Assembly: GCA_938007945.1 (NCBI GenBank)
Contig: CALLME010000194.1
Span: forward strand, 1 to 11,122
Length of the DNA: 11,122 bases
Reading direction: 5' to 3'
Origin: an uncultured Caulobacterales bacterium
Lineage (GTDB): Bacteria > Pseudomonadota > Alphaproteobacteria > Caulobacterales > Maricaulaceae
Within the stretch, counting starts at the first letter, position 1. Each line of letters opens with the position of its first letter. The position numbers and the translations under genes were made by a program. The notes under the pieces are model-generated. The model did no database searches. It saw only the letters and a program-made list of their open reading frames with translations, and was not told the DNA's origin. Shown one piece after another: positions 7,673 to 11,122 of the stretch.

Positions 7673-9436
7673 ATGACATTAGTGACCTCCCTTCCAACCG
7701 CGACATCCCGCGGGAAAGCTGTTCGTCATTCTGACTTCAAGACCTTGCACGAAGGGTTGGACTATGCTGCGACATGTCTCACAGGGCTTAACTTCTTTGA
7801 CGGCAAAGGCGTTCTCAAAACAGCTTTGCCTTATAAAGAATTACGCGAGCGCGCCATCGACACGGCCAAGCGTCTTGTAAAATTCGCCCCGAAAAATGCG
7901 CGTATAGGCATTGCGGCTGTGACATCGCCTGAATTCGCTGAGCTTTTCTTTGCCTGCCAGTATGCTGGGCTCGTTCCCGCACCGCTCCCGCTTCCTGTTA
8001 CATTAGGGGGGCGCGGCAGCTATGAACGTCAACTCCAGCGTATGGCAGATACAGGCGACTTCCACGCCCTCTTTGCACCAGCGTCTATGGAAACCATTAT
8101 GAGTTCGGCGCTGAACGATCTAAATGTCCCTGTTGTGGCCTTTGAGGATATCGCAGCCATGCCTATAGGCGACAGCCTGCGTCCGCATGGCCCAGATGAT
8201 CTTTGCTATATTCAATATTCATCAGGTAGCTCTAGCTCGCCAAAAGGTATTCTTGGCACGCAGCATTCTGTGACCTCAAATTGCCGTGGTATTACGCGCG
8301 ACGGCATGGGCATCGTTGATACAGACCGCGCAACAAGTTGGCTTCCTATGTATCATGATATGGGCCTAATTGGCTTTATGATTGCGCCTATTCTGAGCCA
8401 GCTAACAGTTGACTATATTGACCCTAACGACTTTACACGCCGCCCGATTACGTGGCTGCAACTGATTTCTGATCATAAAGGGACGTTGTCTTATTCACCT
8501 ACATTTGGCTATGAGCTTTGCGTGCGTCGTTGGCGCGCTGATCGAGAGCTTGACCTTTCAAGTTGGCGAGCGGCGGGTATTGGCGGCGATATGGTGCGCC
8601 CGGAACCGTTAACGGAATTCCACAAAACATTTGCGGAAATGGGATTTGACGAGGGCGCCTTTAAGCCGAGCTATGGCCTTGCCGAAACTACGCTCGCCGC
8701 AACATTTGCCCCACATGGGCAGGGGCTTAAGAAACATACAATTGATATGGCGCGTTATGAGCGCACAAGCGAAGCGGTTGAAGCGACCGATTTAACGCCA
8801 GAGGAACATAAACGCACGTTCGTGGCCTGCGGTACAGTTCTCCCAGAGCACGAGATTGAAATTCGTAGTTTTGACGGTGATGTTCTGGGTGAGAAGAAAG
8901 TGGGTCAAGTTTTCTTGCGAGGCCCTTCTGTTTCGCCTGGTTATTTCAGAAACCAGCAAGCTACAGAAGCGTCCTTTGCGAAGGATGGATGGTTGAATAC
9001 GGGAGACTTGGGATATTGGCTTGATAATCAGCTTGTTGTGACAGGCCGTTTTAAAGATCTAATTTTATGGCATGGTCGTAACATTTGGCCACAAGACATT
9101 GAATGGGCGGCACAAGCAGCTGCGCCGCATAGATGTGGGCGCGCCTGTGCCTTTGCCTCTGGTGGAGCGGGTGATGAAAAGCAAATTATGCTCCTCCTTG
9201 AGTGCCGCACACGTGACCCAGAGCTTCTTGACGAAATTTATAGTGCCGTTACGGCCGCTATTCGTCTAGAGGTCGGTGTACCTGTCAAGCTAATGCTAGT
9301 GCCGCGCGCGACAATGATTGTGACGTCATCCGGTAAGCTCTCACGTGCCCGCGTTAAAGACAAGTTTGAAACAGGGCAGGTGATTGATCTTCTCGATAAA
9401 GAGCCCATGAAAATTGTAAGCTCTGACGCTCGTTAA
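7673..9436 (+). CDS. aasR: Acyl-ACP synthetase of ceramide synthesis (ANL superfamily AMP-dependent ligase)
   Basis: 587 residues from the ATG at 7673, which has AAAGGG six bases upstream; an in-frame ATG at 7649 would add 8 residues but lacks a ribosome binding site. ANL adenylating-enzyme motifs run in order: P-loop YIQYSSGSSSSPKG (179-192), WLPMYHDMGLIG (223-234), YGLAETT (334-340), GWLNTGD (439-445), GRFKDLI (458-464), and TSSGKLSRARVK with the C-terminal catalytic lysine near 555. The WLPxYHDMGLIG motif is typical of fatty-acyl-AMP ligases, which transfer acyl groups to carrier proteins rather than CoA. The next genes are a reductase, an acyl carrier protein and serine palmitoyltransferase, which matches the Caulobacter ceramide cluster where AasR charges AcpR with fatty acid. 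Cytoplasmic, no signal peptide. The P-loop SSGSSSS differs from the common TSGSTG. Stop is 6 bp before the next start. The general ligase call is near certain, the gene name rests on context. Confidence 0.9.
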   Translation: MTLVTSLPTATSRGKAVRHSDFKTLHEGLDYAATCLTGLNFFDGKGVLKTALPYKELRERAIDTAKRLVKFAPKNARIGIAAVTSPEFAELFFACQYAGLVPAPLPLPVTLGGRGSYERQLQRMADTGDFHALFAPASMETIMSSALNDLNVPVVAFEDIAAMPIGDSLRPHGPDDLCYIQYSSGSSSSPKGILGTQHSVTSNCRGITRDGMGIVDTDRATSWLPMYHDMGLIGFMIAPILSQLTVDYIDPNDFTRRPITWLQLISDHKGTLSYSPTFGYELCVRRWRADRELDLSSWRAAGIGGDMVRPEPLTEFHKTFAEMGFDEGAFKPSYGLAETTLAATFAPHGQGLKKHTIDMARYERTSEAVEATDLTPEEHKRTFVACGTVLPEHEIEIRSFDGDVLGEKKVGQVFLRGPSVSPGYFRNQQATEASFAKDGWLNTGDLGYWLDNQLVVTGRFKDLILWHGRNIWPQDIEWAAQAAAPHRCGRACAFASGGAGDEKQIMLLLECRTRDPELLDEIYSAVTAAIRLEVGVPVKLMLVPRATMIVTSSGKLSRARVKDKFETGQVIDLLDKEPMKIVSSDAR

Positions 9437-9442
9437 AATCTC

Positions 9443-10372
9443 GTGACCGCCAGCATTACTCCGCCGTCGCTCCTTGCGGTGACAGGTGCGACTGGTTTTG
9501 TCGGCCAACATCTTATCCTCAAAGCCCTTGAGTTGGGATATCGCGTACGTGCTATGGCTCGAACACCCGCGAAGCTCGGTGGGCTGTCTCATGAAAATCT
9601 GGATATTTTTGCGTATGGCCTTGGTGTAGATGATGCTGCTTTCGTAAAAGATTGCGACGCCGTAATTCATCTTGCGGGCCTAATTAAAGCCCAAACGCGG
9701 ACCACTTTCGATGCGGTAAACGTTGACGCGGCACGGGAGTTAGCGAGCGCAGCAGCGGGCGAAGGTGTGTCACGCTTCATCCTGTTTTCCTCTCTGACGG
9801 CACGTGTGCCTGAACTTTCTGACTATGCGGCATCAAAGCGGGCGGGTGAGGAGGCTGTCAAAACGTTCTACACGGGACCTCTCGCCATTATCAGAGCGCC
9901 CGCCATCTTTGGACCAGGGGACGAGGCGACGGCACCAATTATGAAATTGATTAAAAAAGGACTCTTGCCGACAGCTGGCGGGGCAGGGTGGAAGTCTCGC
10001 CGGCTGTCGCTTGTTGCGGTAGAGGATATTGTCTCCGACTGCCTTTTACGAGGGCTTTCGGGTGATTATGATGGTCGTATCGTTTCGCCTTGCAATGTCG
10101 GCCATGTCACTTGGCCTGAATTTGCAAGGATAGCATCCGCGGCAGCGGGCCGATCAGTTAAGGTCTTGCCAATTCCGCTGTCCATTATTTTTCCTGTCGC
10201 GGCGATGACGAGTGTAACCTCACGCCTCCTGAACAAAGGTCACTTGACGCTAGGAAAATTGCGCGAGTTCCGTTATGACGATTGGAGCAGCACAGACCTA
10301 ATTGAGGGCGTGCCGTCAATGGAAAGCCGTCTTCGCGAGACACTACTCCATTACAAAACGCATAAAGACTAG
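9443..10372 (+). CDS. cerR: NAD(P)-dependent epimerase/dehydratase-type SDR, ceramide reductase
   Basis: 309 residues, an extended short-chain dehydrogenase/reductase. The N-terminal nucleotide site is VTGATGFVG (13-21, TGxxGxxG). HLAGL (77-81) corresponds to the HxAA-type region. The catalytic set is SS (116-117), Y128 and K132 in YAASK. RAPAIFGPGD (151-160) is the conserved RxxxxxGPG block of the family. In Caulobacter the gene in this place (cerR) is needed to reduce the 3-keto group of the sphingoid base or ceramide precursor; that role is assigned here from family and neighbours, since SDR sequence alone does not give substrate. It may use NADPH, given Arg at the end of the second strand (VRAMART, 35-41), but this is tentative. 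A GTG start 6 bp after the aasR stop, with no strong Shine-Dalgarno, implies translational coupling. The segment IPLSIIFPVAAM (243-254) is hydrophobic and may contact membrane lipid. Confidence 0.88.
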   Translation: MTASITPPSLLAVTGATGFVGQHLILKALELGYRVRAMARTPAKLGGLSHENLDIFAYGLGVDDAAFVKDCDAVIHLAGLIKAQTRTTFDAVNVDAARELASAAAGEGVSRFILFSSLTARVPELSDYAASKRAGEEAVKTFYTGPLAIIRAPAIFGPGDEATAPIMKLIKKGLLPTAGGAGWKSRRLSLVAVEDIVSDCLLRGLSGDYDGRIVSPCNVGHVTWPEFARIASAAAGRSVKVLPIPLSIIFPVAAMTSVTSRLLNKGHLTLGKLREFRYDDWSSTDLIEGVPSMESRLRETLLHYKTHKD

Positions 10373-10380
10373 GATCTCAC

Positions 10381-10632
10381 ATGGCCCAAGCGACACGAGA
10401 ACAAATTTACGACAAAATTTGCGAATTGCTCAAACCTTATAACCCACAAAACCGCAAGATTACGCTGCAAAGTGGTATTGTCTCTGACTTGGAAGTCGAC
10501 TCTGTTGCTGTTTTTGATTTGGTTATGGAACTTGAAGATCACTATGATATCTCAATTTCCATGGAGCAAGTCAGCGACATCAAAACGGTTGGCGAACTCG
10601 TAAACTGCGTCAAAGAACTTCTGGAAGGCTAG
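10381..10632 (+). CDS. acpR: Acyl carrier protein dedicated to sphingolipid synthesis
   Basis: 83 residues, normal for a free-standing acyl carrier protein, and strongly acidic as expected. The phosphopantetheine site is LEVDSVAVFDLVMELED, with Ser41 as the attachment point; the usual DSL is DSV here. The following helix II is acidic, as in ACPs, and DIKTVGELVNCVKELL forms the last helix. Position between the reductase and serine palmitoyltransferase matches acpR of Caulobacter, the carrier loaded by AasR and used as acyl donor by Spt. The ATG is preceded by AGGA, which overlaps the cerR stop codon (10371-10374). The housekeeping fatty-acid ACP should be encoded elsewhere, so this one is probably pathway-specific (inference from context). 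Confidence 0.92.
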   Translation: MAQATREQIYDKICELLKPYNPQNRKITLQSGIVSDLEVDSVAVFDLVMELEDHYDISISMEQVSDIKTVGELVNCVKELLEG

Positions 10633-10636
10633 GAAG

Positions 10637-11122
10637 ATGTCCTCACTTTTCGATAAATACGCCCCGCTTCAAGCCCGCGTAGATATGATGATGAAGATTG
10701 GAACTGATGCACTGGGGGTACGGTTCGATGACATCCTTTCAGCGACAAAAGGCCGTATCGGCAATCGCGAAATTTTATTGGCGGGCACAAATAACTACCT
10801 CGGCCTTACGTTCGACCCTGACTGTGTTGCTGCTGCGAAGAAGGCGGTTGATGATCACGGGACGGGCACAACGGGCTCGCGTGTGGCAAATGGTACCTAC
10901 GCTGAACACACAGACCTTGAGCAAGCATTGGCCGGACATCTTGGCATGCCAAGCTGCATCGTTTTTACGACAGGTTACCAGACAAACTTGGCCGCAATTG
11001 GCGGGCTAGCGGGGGATAAAGACGTTATCTTTATGGACGCTGACGCGCATGCCTGCATAATCGACGGGACGCGCCTGACGAATGCTTCGACCATTCGCTT
11101 CCGTCACAATTCACCTGAAAAT
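10637..11122 (+). CDS. spt: Serine palmitoyltransferase (alpha-oxoamine synthase family), C-terminus outside window
   Basis: The first 162 residues are visible; the full enzyme is about 400, so the PLP-lysine region lies beyond the right edge. PLP enzyme of fold type I that condenses serine with an acyl thioester to 3-keto-sphinganine and CO2. Seen: TNNYLGL (51-57), GTGTTGSRVANGT (75-87) followed by HTDLE, FTTGYQTN (110-117), and DADAHACIIDG (134-144) with H138 where the family has the histidine that stacks on PLP. The alternatives are other alpha-oxoamine synthases (KBL, BioF, HemA). The GTGTTGSRVANGT wording and the neighbours aasR, cerR and acpR favour Spt, with the acyl donor being acyl-AcpR. 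It starts 4 bp after the acpR stop; GGAAGG at 10623-10628, inside the end of acpR, serves as ribosome binding site. Confidence 0.9.
   Translation, partial: MSSLFDKYAPLQARVDMMMKIGTDALGVRFDDILSATKGRIGNREILLAGTNNYLGLTFDPDCVAAAKKAVDDHGTGTTGSRVANGTYAEHTDLEQALAGHLGMPSCIVFTTGYQTNLAAIGGLAGDKDVIFMDADAHACIIDGTRLTNASTIRFRHNSPEN

Noticed and set aside
9341..9670. Minus-strand open frame across the aasR/cerR junction
   Set aside because: Antisense to two strongly supported genes that are spaced as an operon; no motif in the product.
1..11122. Mobile elements, CRISPR arrays, tRNA or rRNA genes
   Set aside because: No transposase or integrase frames, spaced repeat arrays, or tRNA/rRNA-like stretches were seen on either strand.

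Overview
The window looks like part of an alphaproteobacterial chromosome, most likely a Caulobacterales/Maricaulales-type (Caulobacter- or Hyphomonadaceae-like) bacterium. Two things point there. The TonB-dependent receptor has the plug signature of the Xanthomonas/Caulobacter-type subfamily and sits beside tryptophan-halogenase-family genes. The right end carries the ceramide-synthesis gene set described in Caulobacter crescentus (aasR, cerR, acpR, spt). Base composition, near 50% GC by eye, is lower than in Caulobacter itself, which would suit a marine relative. The genus is inference.

Left third (1-3918, minus strand): a tight operon of three flavin-dependent halogenase-family genes, read right to left. 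The first (2368-3918) and third (944 to beyond the left edge) keep the family's catalytic and signature residues as far as they can be seen. The middle one (937-2364) has lost the catalytic lysine, the catalytic glutamate, the WxWxIP motif and the GVGEAT motif, so it is probably a pseudoenzyme. Spacing is 3 bp, then an 8-bp overlap, which suggests translational coupling.

Divergent control region (3919-4253): it holds a perfect 14-bp palindrome, TGACAGCGCTGTCA, overlapping a TTGACA -35 box in front of the receptor gene. Downstream lie two tandem 29-bp repeats that can each fold into a hairpin in the leader RNA, and then a GTG start with a good ribosome binding site.

Centre (4254-7391, plus): a 1045-residue outer-membrane TonB-dependent receptor with signal peptide, plug and barrel, closed by a strong intrinsic terminator. 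Receptor and halogenases are probably one nutrient-uptake and modification locus whose substrate is unknown, possibly under a LacI-type repressor.

Right third (7673 to end, plus): a compact operon, acyl-ACP synthetase (aasR), SDR-family ceramide reductase (cerR), dedicated acyl carrier protein (acpR) and serine palmitoyltransferase (spt, cut by the right edge). In the known pathway AasR loads a fatty acid on AcpR, Spt condenses the acyl group with serine to a 3-keto sphingoid base, and CerR reduces the 3-keto group. The N-acyltransferase of the pathway (bcerS) is not in this window.
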